A stretch of 64,000 nt of DNA. It comes from Chaetoceros tenuissimus. Taxonomy: Eukaryota; Bacillariophyta; Thalassiosirophyceae; Chaetocerotales; Chaetocerotaceae. The stretch's first letter is position 1. Every line of letters begins with the position of its first letter. The translations under genes and the position numbers were made by a program. Positions 9,479 through 19,841 of the stretch are shown here, piece after piece. Under the pieces are notes generated by a model that was given only the letters and a program-made list of their open reading frames with translations, ran no database searches and was not told where the DNA came from. The stretch is from NCBI GenBank assembly GCA_021927905.1, contig BLLK01000045.1, positions 3,720,001 through 3,784,000 of the forward strand, written 5' to 3'.

Positions 9479-10561
9479 TTAATTCCACATCATATCTGGC
9501 ATCTCCCCATCACCAATCTTACTAGCCTTATAGTAAAAGTCAAGAGGATACTCCAAAGTAGCAAGATTCTTGAGACGAATCGCATTGGTATTTCCAGGCA
9601 TATCAAATACCAAAAACAAGTAATTCTTTTCTCCATTGGAAGAATAGACATCAAACGCTTGCTTGATATTATTAGGACCTCTCAATAGTTCAATTCTTGC
9701 CTTGAGTTGTTTTCCATCGGTTTTCATGAGTACTTGAAGTTGATCGACTTCTGGTCCAAAGGAAATGTTTTTGACAGCTCCTCCTTCGACGTAGATTGGT
9801 GTTTCGGAGGTTACGTCTTTTGGTGCGTTGGAGAGTGGGTCGATAGCATAGGAGCATGCAGCAGTCAATGGGTAGGAGTGTGGTCCAATGTTTTTGACTT
9901 CAAGGTTGACGTTGTATCCTTTTGTTCCAATGAGAGTCTGGATTGGGTATTCCTTCCCATCTTCAGTGTGGCACTTGAGGCTGAATGGAGTGTAGTCTGG
10001 TCTGTAGTGATGTTTTGGTAGAGTAGTAGAGGAGAGTAAAAGAGACGGGGTTAGCATAAACGAGTTTTTTTAAATTTGAAAATTTCAAAGAGACACATCA
10101 ACTGTCGGCCGTTATGAAATTGAAATGAAAAATATTCTCTGGACGTATTCATTTTCTTGATCTGAATATTCTGACACATCTATGATATATCTATATATAT
10201 ATATATCTAGACATGTGCTACCTTTACTCATGATCTAGTATACCGTACAGTAGTATCACTATTTCACATCATATATATCCAACATAACACATACTCACCC
10301 AAGCCACAGGTTCAACTCAGAATCAACTGGTCTACCAGAAGGAGAATCAATAGCAACCTGAATGGTATCTCTAGCAGGATCACTAAAAGCAAAAGCATGA
10401 CGAGTCTCTCCCTCTACTCTTACATTCGGAGCAATACGATGCATTTCCCAGTCTGCAGTTTTAGAAACAACTCCTGGAGATGCAGCCTGCATGGACATGC
10501 TGAATCCTGATACAGAGGAAGATAGAAGGAGAGGTGCGATGAGGGATGCCAAGAATTTCAT
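9479..10561 (-). CDS. Plastid-targeted protein of unknown function, two exons
   Basis: I read complement(9479..10001, 10299..10561), 261 residues. The intron (10002-10298, 297 bases) begins GTGAGT and ends CACTACAG; the join reads LNLWLGPDYTPFS. An N-terminal signal peptide (residues 1-19) ends in VSGFSM, an ASAFAP-like entry motif, suggesting plastid import. The mature part is beta-rich in appearance with no membrane span. It reads like a conserved algal plastid family with LWxGPDxTP and RIELLRGPNN patterns, but I cannot name a function. The intron holds a (TA)n tract near 10190-10207. The gene converges on RPN11 with repeats between the stops. Confidence 0.82.
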
Positions 10562-10985
10562 TTTTAAAAATATATGAAAACTAGAGCTAGCTAGAGTAGA
10601 TAACAGTAGTGTATCCTTGTGGTTGAAGCTTTTGCAGTTTTTTCAGTTGGAGTCTGTGGCAAAAGCTTTTTCTCGTTTGAATGGATGACACGTACGTGGT
10701 TAGGCCATTTACGATGGTTTAAAGAATGGCCTCTCTTGACTGTCGTTGACTAGTGTCAATCTTAAAAATGGGAATTTGATAGATATGTACGTATGATGAT
10801 TTTGAAGCAGATGGCGTGGCGGCACGTTCTCCCTTCTACACATCTCGATCCTCTCAAGTTAAACGTACAAGAAAGCAGCGAGAGAACTTTATCACAGTGT
10901 TGGCTACAGCTCTCAATCTTATATGTTAACTCATAGCTTCGCTAGTTCCATAAGCCATAAGTAATTGCATTGAATTTCAATAATC
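10562..10985. promoter_or_regulatory. Divergent spacer, probable promoters
   Basis: This 424-base spacer separates the plastid-protein gene (-) from the 7TM receptor gene (+). Nothing beyond short frames is visible; TACGTAC-like palindromes near 10690 and 10786 could be binding sites but this is speculative. Confidence 0.35.
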
Positions 10986-12554
10986 ATGACGAATCATGAC
11001 TCTCACTTTTATGATGACTACACCTATTACTTTCACAAAGAAGTAATCATTACTGGAATGTCGATGGCCACCATCTCAACTCTATCCTCTCTACTCATTC
11101 TATCCATCATCTATCGATCGCGGACAAAACTAAAGACTGTATATCATCGTATCATGACTACACTCTCCACTTCGGACCTCATTCTTTCCATACCTCTTGT
11201 CTTTAGTACCCTAGCATTGCCCAAAACTCAGTCATTTCCATTTGAACTTCCATCCTATGGAAATGATACTACATGTCAACTACAAGGTATAGCCATCATC
11301 ATAGGCTATCAACTCATTGGATGGTTCTCCATTCTTTTGAATATATTTCATCTATGCATTCTCAAATTTGAAATGCAAGAAATGAAATTTAGAAAATGGA
11401 TTGAAATTCCATTTTATGTACTTGGAGTGCCTATTTTTTGCATTTTACCGATTTTAACCGCTTGGGGTAATTTTCAAGCGACGCCTTTGCCCTGGTGTGC
11501 GGGGAAATTTGAAGATGCAAATGAGAAATCGAAAAAGGATGTTCGATTTATTACGTTTATAGGTATCTCCTTTGGGTTACTCTTTCTATGCATGGGATTG
11601 ATTTTGAAAAGTTTTTATACCAAGAAACGTAACATTCAAAAGGAGATTCGTCGGGTTAGTGTTTCTTTGATAGATCAAGAGGAAGAAATGAGTCAAGATC
11701 AACAAGAACTTATACAAGATGCTATCCGAGAAAAAAAGGAAATACTATTGCATTGTCAAGAAAATTCCAGGAAAGTTACTATTCAAGCCGTCATGTATAT
11801 ATTGGCGTTTACACTTGTCATTATGTTTGGTTTCATTGAATGGTTTTTGAATAGAGGATACATTCATTCGAGTCATTCTTCTAGGCAAGCAGTGGCGGTA
11901 TTGAGAATGATTTTTCAACCTTTGCAGGGTTTCTTCAACATGATGATTTTTGTACATCAAAAGGTATTGACGGCTCAAATTAATGATGCGGATCTAACCT
12001 ATGCTGAAGCACTATGGATCGTTGTGTTTTATCCCGGTATTTTGGATCATGATGAAGGTCCAAAGATTTCAAATCTTGAACTTTTGTTGGGGAATGGTTC
12101 ATTCAGTACTTTGAGATTTGGTAGACAGGTTGAGCAAGAGACTTCCGAAATTGGGGATGTTGACAATGATGACGATGAGCAAGAAAGACGTGCAGTCTCT
12201 TTTGATGTAGATGAAGATGTAGATCAAGCGTCTACCGGAAATTCCTATGATGGACAGCTGAGTCAACAACTTTCCGCATTTACTAGATTGGTGGCGGATG
12301 AGGATGAAGGTGATGTGGAACTTGGTGATGCGTTAATTGAAACTACAACAAGTAGTGACATAGATATGAATTTGAATACAATACAGAATGAGGGTGTGAA
12401 TACTACTGAACCATTGACGCCATCTACTACTTCGAGATTAGAACATCCAATTGACGACTTTGAAAATAATGACGATCTCTCTTTGACTGAGAAAATGCAA
12501 TTCATTCCAGATGAACTTTGTGATAATGATGATGTGTCTACTGTTTGTAGGTAG
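10986..12554 (+). CDS. Seven-span receptor-like protein (GPCR-type)
   Basis: The 522-residue protein has seven hydrophobic segments: roughly residues 20-43, 57-76, 98-122, 134-155, 186-205, 262-283 and 298-320. A Cys near the third span and another in the second outer loop could form the usual disulfide. After span seven comes a tail of about 180 residues that is acidic and Ser/Thr-rich, as in receptors regulated by phosphorylation. PLQGFFNMMIFV in span seven is shared with the two receptors at 22.6 and 24.8 kb, so the three belong to one family resembling cAMP-receptor/Git3-like GPCRs. The third inner loop is long and charged. The ligand is unknown and coupling to G proteins is inference. 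Confidence 0.8.
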   Translation: MTNHDSHFYDDYTYYFHKEVIITGMSMATISTLSSLLILSIIYRSRTKLKTVYHRIMTTLSTSDLILSIPLVFSTLALPKTQSFPFELPSYGNDTTCQLQGIAIIIGYQLIGWFSILLNIFHLCILKFEMQEMKFRKWIEIPFYVLGVPIFCILPILTAWGNFQATPLPWCAGKFEDANEKSKKDVRFITFIGISFGLLFLCMGLILKSFYTKKRNIQKEIRRVSVSLIDQEEEMSQDQQELIQDAIREKKEILLHCQENSRKVTIQAVMYILAFTLVIMFGFIEWFLNRGYIHSSHSSRQAVAVLRMIFQPLQGFFNMMIFVHQKVLTAQINDADLTYAEALWIVVFYPGILDHDEGPKISNLELLLGNGSFSTLRFGRQVEQETSEIGDVDNDDDEQERRAVSFDVDEDVDQASTGNSYDGQLSQQLSAFTRLVADEDEGDVELGDALIETTTSSDIDMNLNTIQNEGVNTTEPLTPSTTSRLEHPIDDFENNDDLSLTEKMQFIPDELCDNDDVSTVCR

Positions 12555-13181
12555 ATACTCTAGAAATGAAAAGAGATCAAGTAAATTTAATTGTTGTATG
12601 TTTACTTTTTGGAATACTTATATTCACCTTGCGCATTGAGAATAGGAAATAGTGAGAGACACGGAGTATAGAAGTGCGCATAATTTGTTTCAACTCCACA
12701 GACGTATGAAGTGATGAATCAATTTACTTCATGCTAGATTGTATTTGCTCTTTTCTATTGAAATTTTTAACTTGTAAAATAAAAGAAATGGGTGCTATAG
12801 AGGATATTTAAAAATAGAGAAATATTATAATAGCACTACATCTTAGCGATCAAGATAATATTAGATCTTTCATAAGAATGCGAGAGCAAAATCTGAAATG
12901 TATTTTCGAAAAAGGAACTGTACGATCAAGGTATCTTCGATTTTTCTAAAGAATGCAAGAGTAAAATCTGAAATGTATTTTCGAAAAAGGAATTGTATGA
13001 CTTTAGATGGCTAAATTACACTAAATTTAAATTTTGACGCTATTGTGATGTGCGTTGAACGTATCTTTCTGTTCTGTGATGGGTGGTTCTGAAGATCTCA
13101 CTGAAAAAGAACTCTGTGAATTCGCTGCCGGAATACTCGTAGTTTTCCTAATTGATAGGCTCATATAAACTGCACAGCTGA
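12555..13181. other. Spacer with an imperfect direct repeat
   Basis: This 627-base spacer between two plus-strand genes has no credible ORF. It contains a 52-base direct repeat at 12874 and 12949 and AT-rich sequence. The promoter of the coiled-coil gene should lie in its right half. Confidence 0.5.
12874..13000. repeat. 52-base direct repeat, two copies 75 bases apart
   Basis: Bases 12874-12925 and 12949-13000 match at all but about five positions; the core AAATCTGAAATGTATTTTCG is the same in both. The purpose is unknown. The copies lie in the upstream region of the coiled-coil gene. Confidence 0.85.
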
Positions 13182-15215
13182 GTGCCTATCTATAGAAAAG
13201 CAACAATGACTTCATCTAAAATGAATAGCATTGGCAGTAGTGCTGATTTGAGATTATCAAATAGAAAGAAGAATATTCATAGACTTTCGTATCTTTCTCT
13301 CGCAGTTCTTCTTCTGAGCAGCAATCTCAAGTCTATTGAAGCCTTTTCATCTTCTACAGTGCCAAAGTCTCGCTCAGCCTACTCACAGCCATCATCTGCT
13401 CTCTTTAGCATCAAAGAAGAAGACATTTCATCCAAGAATCAATCGGAAGAAGTAGCAAATGCTCTGTCGGAAGTAGCAGCTGCACTCAAATTAAACTATG
13501 AAGAAGAATCTCCGACAGCTGAGCAAGAACTAGCGCAGCTACTAGAAGAATCCAAACAGCGTGAAACATATATTAGCAGACTGCGTTTTCAATTACAAGA
13601 ACTAAAAGATTCTTTGAAAGAAAATGAAGAGCAAAAGGAAACTTTAGAGAAGCAATACAAGACCTTGGAAATTGAGTCGAATTCGCAAAATAATAAAGAA
13701 CTCAAAAATGCGCTGAAAGAATTAGAACATACTCGCAAAACTGCGGATAAGGAGTTGAAGGAAGCAAATCGTATCGCATCGCAGGAGCGAGATATGCTAC
13801 AGAATCAGATTCAAACTTTGGAGAAAGAATTACAAGAGACTGTTGGGAAAATGAAGCAGGCGCAAATAGATTCGGAAATCAAGTCCAATCAAGAGATGCA
13901 AACTTTGATGAAGCAACAGGATAAATTACAGCAAGAAATCAAAGCTTTGAATAAGCAATTGACACAAGTACAAGAGGCATTGGACGATAGTGATCGTATG
14001 CGTCAAGCTTTACAACAAGAGATTGCCAACATGGAAAAGAATGAACAAAAGACTCGTTTAGAGGAAAAGAATATTCTTGAATCTCTCAAGCAAAAGTTCC
14101 AAGACGAAAAGGAATCTTTGAATGATAAACTGCAAGCATATGTGAATGATATTGCAAAGCTGAAGCAAGAAAAAGAAGATGAATTGAAAGCCCTCAAAGA
14201 AGATGCGGAAGAGGAGAAAGTATATTTGAAGGCACAGATCGAGTCGTTGGAAGGGAGACTTGAAGAGTTGCAGAGTGCGCTCAAATTTGAGAAGGAGCAA
14301 ACCAAGAAGGCTAAAAAGGAAGCTAATGAAAAGGTAGAGAGGCAACGTGAATTTAGTAAAAAGGTGGAAAGAAACGTAAAAAGTGTAGCAGCGAAAGATA
14401 AAAAGATTCTAAAGAAGCAAATATGGGAACTCGAAAGTGAGAAGGAAGATGCCAAGTTCAAACTGTACGGAGTGCAGAGGAAGGCAAAGGACTTGCAAGA
14501 AAAGGTGGAGATATTTGAGAAGCAGCTTGCAGAACTCGAGGCTACCAGTCGTATGGAAATTGATGAGCTTGAAAACAGATTGCTTGCCGATGAAATGTTT
14601 TATGCCAAAACAAAATATTCTATGAAGGAACGAATGCAGGGGCTAGTAATGGCATTTCAAAAACGTCTTGTTCGTAGGCAAGGTAGTTACGATAAGAAAG
14701 TCGATCAGCTGAAAGCAAATTATGCTAGCAACTATGAGACTATGAAATCCTACATGACTACGCAGAAGCAAAAAGAAATAGACTCCATTCATATCGATAA
14801 TTTGAAGGAAGCGTATCTTGCTCGCAAAGAGTTTGAAGCAAAGATAGTAAACTTACAGAATGAAATGAAGGCTGCAGAAGATCTCGCAAAAGAAAAGAGA
14901 GCAGAGCTTGTAGCAAAGTATGAATCCAAAATAGAAAATCTTCTAGAAAAGGCTGCACAAGAGAAAGCAGATCTTATCGAAGAAAAGAAAATAGCACAGG
15001 AAGAGGCAACCGAGGCATATGACATCTTGATGAAGAAAATGACTGTAGAACTAACAAAAGCTGCAAAAGAAGAAGAGCAACTCCGAGAATCTCTGGACAA
15101 AAGTAACATGAAGATCAGAGGGTACGAAGAAGAAAGAACAAGTGTGAGGACACTCCTACGTTTAGCGGCAAAGGCAGCTAGAGATAAGGTTTCAAGAAAG
15201 AGTAGAAAGTATTAG
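13182..15215 (+). CDS. Long coiled-coil protein with plastid-type targeting
   Basis: The 677-residue protein has a hydrophobic signal segment at about residues 34-54 ending in IEAFSSS, an ASAFAP-like motif, and then a Ser-rich transit-like stretch. From about residue 90 to 670 it is almost pure alpha-helical coiled coil, with heptad Leu spacing and very high Lys, Glu and Gln. No ATPase head is present, so it is not an SMC or myosin. A structural role at plastid membranes or the plastid envelope is possible but inferred. Three Met codons occur in the first 14 residues; the first is used here, but any leaves the targeting sequence intact. The 3' end converges on the LRR gene 147 bases away. Confidence 0.85.
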   Translation: MPIYRKATMTSSKMNSIGSSADLRLSNRKKNIHRLSYLSLAVLLLSSNLKSIEAFSSSTVPKSRSAYSQPSSALFSIKEEDISSKNQSEEVANALSEVAAALKLNYEEESPTAEQELAQLLEESKQRETYISRLRFQLQELKDSLKENEEQKETLEKQYKTLEIESNSQNNKELKNALKELEHTRKTADKELKEANRIASQERDMLQNQIQTLEKELQETVGKMKQAQIDSEIKSNQEMQTLMKQQDKLQQEIKALNKQLTQVQEALDDSDRMRQALQQEIANMEKNEQKTRLEEKNILESLKQKFQDEKESLNDKLQAYVNDIAKLKQEKEDELKALKEDAEEEKVYLKAQIESLEGRLEELQSALKFEKEQTKKAKKEANEKVERQREFSKKVERNVKSVAAKDKKILKKQIWELESEKEDAKFKLYGVQRKAKDLQEKVEIFEKQLAELEATSRMEIDELENRLLADEMFYAKTKYSMKERMQGLVMAFQKRLVRRQGSYDKKVDQLKANYASNYETMKSYMTTQKQKEIDSIHIDNLKEAYLARKEFEAKIVNLQNEMKAAEDLAKEKRAELVAKYESKIENLLEKAAQEKADLIEEKKIAQEEATEAYDILMKKMTVELTKAAKEEEQLRESLDKSNMKIRGYEEERTSVRTLLRLAAKAARDKVSRKSRKY

Positions 15216-15362
15216 CATACATATATAGACATTGAAAGCAGTAAAGAAAATATTTTTATATATTAAGCTGTTCATTATTTGAAAGCAAGTCTCAAAACAT
15301 GTACGTCAGAGTACATAACAAATATGTTCAGATTCAGCTCATTGAAAGCTAATGGTCTTGAT

Positions 15363-16304
15363 CTACAATTCTCCAACCATCTGCATAATGTATTTCTTAA
15401 TGATCTCCTTCTCGGTCACGTCTACATACGGATTTTCATTCAAGTATCGTGATGGAGTGATACCGATTCTATTCTCTACTTTGAATGCCTTTGGTCCTCC
15501 TTTCTCTTTCATAGTATTCATAATCATATCCAAAGTAGGCTTGAAGGAGGAACATACTCTATGCAAAGCAAATTGGTCGCCATTATTGATATTTTTGAGC
15601 CATGCATTGAATGCACCTGAAAAATCTGAAAAAGGAACAAAACATCTCTTCGATAACTCTGTAGAAGAAATAACTTTTCTCCCACCTTGTAGCACTGCAT
15701 CTTGGGTCACATTCAAGATTGCCAAGTTCTTGTTGTCTTCAAATGCCTCTCTATCAATATCTCCGCAGCTTGGCGGTATAAAGACACTTAGAAGGTTGCA
15801 ATATCCGAATGCACGTTCTCCAATGTATTCCAAGTTAACGGATAATTTGATCAAGACAAGGCTTTTACATTTCAAGAAAGCACTTTCTTCAATCCTCATC
15901 ACGGTATTGGCAAAGATGACTCTTTTGATGTTGTAGCATTCGTAGAAAGTCCATGCTGGAATCTCAGTAACGCCATCAACAATAATTATCTGCTGCCATG
16001 AAAGTCTCTCTCTGAAATAGTTCTTGCATTCTTCTGACAGATTCAATAATTCAACATCATCTTCATTTGGCCCTGACAAATCACCATTTTCATCGAGTAC
16101 AGCAATGTACTTGTAATATAGTTTTTCATTGTATAGTTCCTTCGATCCGTCGTAGAAAAGAGTCACGAGACCATCTACTGTAGCAACTCTCATTTTCTTA
16201 ATCCTATTGTTCAATTTATGTGCATTTATGAATCTGCAATGAAGACGGGAAAGTCGAGTTCCAACAGAATTTGACTGAAAAAAAAGCTTCACGGACTGCA
16301 TCAC
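15363..16304 (-). CDS. BspA-type leucine-rich-repeat protein
   Basis: The protein has LRR_5/BspA-type repeats of about 23 residues: VTEIPAWTFYECYNIKRV, MRIEESAFLKCKSLVLI, LEYIGERAFGYCNLLSV and DIDREAFEDNKNLAIL, roughly residues 125-220. The segment before them, MRVATVDGLVTLFYDGSKE, recalls the N-terminus of a large Chaetoceros family. The frame opens at 16304 (313 residues), but Met38 at 16193 starts exactly at MRVATVDG and may be the true start (276 residues). The C-terminal part (NIGDQFALHRVCSS-like) resembles the post-repeat region of the same family. No signal peptide is evident. The role is unknown; such repeats usually bind proteins. A decayed relative lies at 58.5-59.2 kb. Confidence 0.85.
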   Translation of the reverse strand: MMQSVKLFFQSNSVGTRLSRLHCRFINAHKLNNRIKKMRVATVDGLVTLFYDGSKELYNEKLYYKYIAVLDENGDLSGPNEDDVELLNLSEECKNYFRERLSWQQIIIVDGVTEIPAWTFYECYNIKRVIFANTVMRIEESAFLKCKSLVLIKLSVNLEYIGERAFGYCNLLSVFIPPSCGDIDREAFEDNKNLAILNVTQDAVLQGGRKVISSTELSKRCFVPFSDFSGAFNAWLKNINNGDQFALHRVCSSFKPTLDMIMNTMKEKGGPKAFKVENRIGITPSRYLNENPYVDVTEKEIIKKYIMQMVGEL

Positions 16305-16677
16305 GATGTGTCAATACGATGTAAATCGACCATTCTGTCGAATCACAACAGAAACTGCAGTAAATTCCTTCTTTGTATTGCTATGAAGAATTGTAAGCTC
16401 TGAAGATAAGTCAATAACTTACACTTATCAGTATCGTAACAATAGTAAATACTTCATGAAAAAGAGAAAACATATAAAAAAAGCACAGAAGGAAGAAGGG
16501 TTCCGTTTTAGTCCCATCTTGAAGAGTCATTGACACGAATTCCTCATCAATGACGGAAATATGACCGTTGCGAATTTTTGAATTTCAAATAGCTAAGTAT
16601 CATTGCTATATTTCATATTTTAGATACATTAGCATTTTATATTTTAGATATACTATTTTATATTTTATATTAGGGTA
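16305..16677. other. AT-rich spacer with short TATATTTTAGATA-like repeats
   Basis: This 373-base spacer lies between two minus-strand genes. Near 16605-16675 several copies of a CATTTTATATTTTAGATA-like motif occur. No gene is seen. The LRR promoter should lie at its right end. Confidence 0.5.
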
Positions 16678-19620
16678 CTATTTTTCACTAGAGGAACTAT
16701 CACCGAACAGCAAAGTCCAACTGTTGCTTTCTATACTATTTCGAAATGATGTCAATGATTTGCAATAACCAATACCTTCCATACAGCGCTTTGACTTTTC
16801 ATGGTCTGCTCCGTAGATACTCTCGTAGATATTATAGGCTTTCTGATAATAAGTATGTGCTGATTCTCTATCTTGCAACCCACACCTATACAGCAATGCT
16901 TTGTCGTAGTAGCTATCGGCCACGTAATTATGCTCTTCGTCTAAATTTTCTTTGTAGATTTCTTCTACTTTGGATGCATACTTCATTGCTAAATCATATT
17001 CACCAATATCTCGATAACATATGGAAAGACTTTTGCATGTGCTACTGCATGTCATATCTTTTTCTCCAAATTGCAATTGCTGTAAAGTGAGAGCTTTCTT
17101 ATAATAGTCAATGGATTCGTCATATTTTCCCTTTATATTCAGAGTCAAACCCATGTTGAGATACACATTTGTAAGCAATTCTCGACCCGTATCTGTATTC
17201 GTTTCGTATATTTCAAGAGCCTTTACAAAGTGGTTCAAAGCAACGTCATACATGCCTTTTGAGAGATAACACCTTCCAAGATTGTTATACGATTGGGCAA
17301 GCTCGGGATGATTCTTATGAAGTGTTTCTTTTCTGATTTCCAAAGCTTTCTTATGATATGCCAATGCTTTTTGACAGTCCCCTACTTTTCTATAGATACT
17401 TGCCATTTCATGGTATGTTTTTGCAAGGTCAGGATGATTCCCTAATGTTTCTTCTTGAATCATTTGTGACTTTTGGAAGAAGAGTAATGCATCCTCATCG
17501 TCATTAGAGTCCTTACACAGCTGTCCCAAATTCAAACATATCATGGCATACAATGGATGATTCTTTCCTAGCGACTCATCTGCAATTTCTAAAGCATTTG
17601 AGAAATTCATAAAAGCTGATTTTGAATTGCCTTGTTTCTTGAATGTTTGCCCGAGGCTGTTGTATGTTGAGGCAAGTGCTGGGTGCTTCAATCCTAGTGA
17701 TTCTTTTTGAATCTGTAGACATTGATTGTAGTTGGTACGAGCAAGATCGAGTTCATTCTTGATATAATAGATATTTCCAATGCTCAATATTGAAGATGCT
17801 AATACTGGATGACTCTCACCCAATGCTATCCGTCGAATGTCCTTTCCTTTCTCGAAGTATTCTAGTGATAGTTCATATTCGCCAATTTGTTGGTAGCATT
17901 TACCAATGTTATGATAACTTGTTGCTACCAAAGGATGTCTCTTATCTAGGTTGTTTTCTCGTATTACAACACATTTCCTATGAAAATTGAGAGCTTTCTT
18001 GTATTCTCCTTTGCATTCATAGCAGTTTCCAATATTTTGAAAAGATTGAGCTAGTGGCAATGGTTTGCTGTCGAACTTTTCTTCTCGGATTTTCCTAGCC
18101 TTGGAATTATAGAGTAAACCTTTTTCGTAGTCTCCTTTCATCTGATATACAAGAGCAAGATTATTGTAAGACTCTGCTAGCCGATAATCATTTGGTTCCA
18201 ATACCTTCATTCTAATATCGGAGGACTTTTGTATATATAGTAAAGCAGAAGTACTGTCTCCTTCTTGCCAAAATAAGGAACCTACACTATCGAAAAGAGA
18301 TGCTAGGTCCAGGTCGGTGTCAACATTAGCTGAAAGCATTTCCTCCCTCTTGACTATTTCATCAATTTTCTTATGGACCCATCGCCTAAGAATGGCTCTT
18401 ACTTCATAGTTCAAATGTCCAGTACCTCCTTCCTGATTTACCAAACACATAATATTGTCCTTATCTTGTTCTATAGAAGCTTCAGCGTTGTTGATATCAA
18501 TGTTCGACATGACATCATATAGCTTCTCAACTTTTCCCGACTTTAGCGCTTCAAACATACGACTTTCTTCTTCCTTTGGCAATCCAAAGTGTAATATACT
18601 ATCATCGCGTTTATATGCCTGATGAATTTCAAAGACGCACCATATCCTTTTAATATTAAGTGGCGAATCCCAAGGAGACAACAATGCCACTACCGAACCA
18701 ATTGATTTCACTTTCTCTCCAAATATCATTTCCAATTCATCAAAAGTCATTGCGCTATCTGTATCAAAACGATGTTGATTATTACAGAGACAGCATATCC
18801 ATACAAAGGTTCTCTTTGGGTCGAGTCTATTTTCCATGCAGTAATTCATCAAGATGTCCGATATTTCACCAGCATTGTTCCCCCAAGCATAGCTAATCAT
18901 GAGATTTGCTTGCCCAACATGGATACCATCAAGCGAATCTACAAATGCTGCTCCTTCCTGTTCATCTCGTGGACAAATAATGCTTCTACTCTTTTCTTTG
19001 ATGAGAGGATCGCATATATGATACATGTTTGCCTCATTTTCGATATCTTCATTAAATTTCATTCTAAATGTGTCAATTTGCTCTTTTGTAAAGAGACTCT
19101 TGATTTCTTGCTTCCAGATTGTATTGAGATAATCTACACTGACACCTAAAGCTTCTGATGCTTCTTTTCGTTCTTCTTTTGTAGCTTCGCTTCTAAACTT
19201 GAACGCATCCAAAGCTTGATTTAAAAATGATGTCTCGTTCAATGGTTCCTTCACTTTTGTTGATTCTTTCCGATCTTTATTACTACTAAGACACGAAGTG
19301 ATGAAATCTTCCATTTCTTGCCTCGATCCAATTTTATGAGAGTGAATTTCATCTTCTATTGGTTGTATTTCATCCACTTCTGTAATACTTTCTTGGTCTT
19401 CATATTCATATTGCTGATAGGTATCATCGTCTGCGGCTGCTTTGTTCGTTACATTTTGCTCCATTGGCTTCTTGAAACAGCAGTTTATGAAACCCATGAC
19501 TGCAGAAGTATTCAAACGATGCACATGGCCTAGACGTAAATGATGCTGAGGATGCCTTAGAGATTTGGTGGTACCATAACGAGAAGAATTCATTTCATTA
19601 GAAAAAGTGAGAACATCCAA
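16678..19620 (-). CDS. TIR-like module followed by kinesin-light-chain-type TPR repeats
   Basis: This 980-residue protein ends in at least eleven TPR units of 42 residues (about residues 455-930) with the kinesin-light-chain pattern ALxIRxxxLGxxHPxLAxxYNNLG. Residues 230-375 form a separate module with ISYAWG, FVWICCLCNNQHRFD and IKRIWCVFEIHQAY, resembling TIR-like signalling folds; that assignment is tentative. No P-loop ATPase lies between the two parts, so it is not a standard STAND protein. Met42 (at 19497) begins MGFINCCFKK, a good candidate for N-myristoylation at Gly2 with palmitoylated Cys, and may be the true start (939 residues). The protein may be a membrane-attached sensor or scaffold; this is inference. 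Confidence 0.82.
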   Translation of the reverse strand: MDVLTFSNEMNSSRYGTTKSLRHPQHHLRLGHVHRLNTSAVMGFINCCFKKPMEQNVTNKAAADDDTYQQYEYEDQESITEVDEIQPIEDEIHSHKIGSRQEMEDFITSCLSSNKDRKESTKVKEPLNETSFLNQALDAFKFRSEATKEERKEASEALGVSVDYLNTIWKQEIKSLFTKEQIDTFRMKFNEDIENEANMYHICDPLIKEKSRSIICPRDEQEGAAFVDSLDGIHVGQANLMISYAWGNNAGEISDILMNYCMENRLDPKRTFVWICCLCNNQHRFDTDSAMTFDELEMIFGEKVKSIGSVVALLSPWDSPLNIKRIWCVFEIHQAYKRDDSILHFGLPKEEESRMFEALKSGKVEKLYDVMSNIDINNAEASIEQDKDNIMCLVNQEGGTGHLNYEVRAILRRWVHKKIDEIVKREEMLSANVDTDLDLASLFDSVGSLFWQEGDSTSALLYIQKSSDIRMKVLEPNDYRLAESYNNLALVYQMKGDYEKGLLYNSKARKIREEKFDSKPLPLAQSFQNIGNCYECKGEYKKALNFHRKCVVIRENNLDKRHPLVATSYHNIGKCYQQIGEYELSLEYFEKGKDIRRIALGESHPVLASSILSIGNIYYIKNELDLARTNYNQCLQIQKESLGLKHPALASTYNSLGQTFKKQGNSKSAFMNFSNALEIADESLGKNHPLYAMICLNLGQLCKDSNDDEDALLFFQKSQMIQEETLGNHPDLAKTYHEMASIYRKVGDCQKALAYHKKALEIRKETLHKNHPELAQSYNNLGRCYLSKGMYDVALNHFVKALEIYETNTDTGRELLTNVYLNMGLTLNIKGKYDESIDYYKKALTLQQLQFGEKDMTCSSTCKSLSICYRDIGEYDLAMKYASKVEEIYKENLDEEHNYVADSYYDKALLYRCGLQDRESAHTYYQKAYNIYESIYGADHEKSKRCMEGIGYCKSLTSFRNSIESNSWTLLFGDSSSSEK

Positions 19621-19841
19621 CGGCTCATTTTTCTAATAATTGGTTTCTAATTGGCTAAATTGGGTGTATTTGACGACAGATTCCATCTTCTTTTGGGACA
19701 ATTTTATGTTTTACTTTTCTTTTGTTCTTCAACGATTGATCGATAAGTAGATCTGAGGAACTATGATATGGAGATAGATGTCAAGTATCTATCTCAGACC
19801 TACATGCAACATCAACCTTAAATTAATTAGTTCATAGTATC
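19621..19841. promoter_or_regulatory. Short divergent spacer
   Basis: The 221 bases between the TPR gene (-) and the small plastid gene (+) must contain both promoters. AGATCTGAGG-type and AGTATCTATCTCAGACC-like inverted stretches near 19745-19800 could form a weak hairpin. No firm motif is named. Confidence 0.4.

Noticed and set aside
14003-14461. Long antisense frame across the coiled-coil gene
   Set aside because: It is Ser/Phe/Leu-rich, as expected from reading Lys/Glu helix codons backwards; a shadow.
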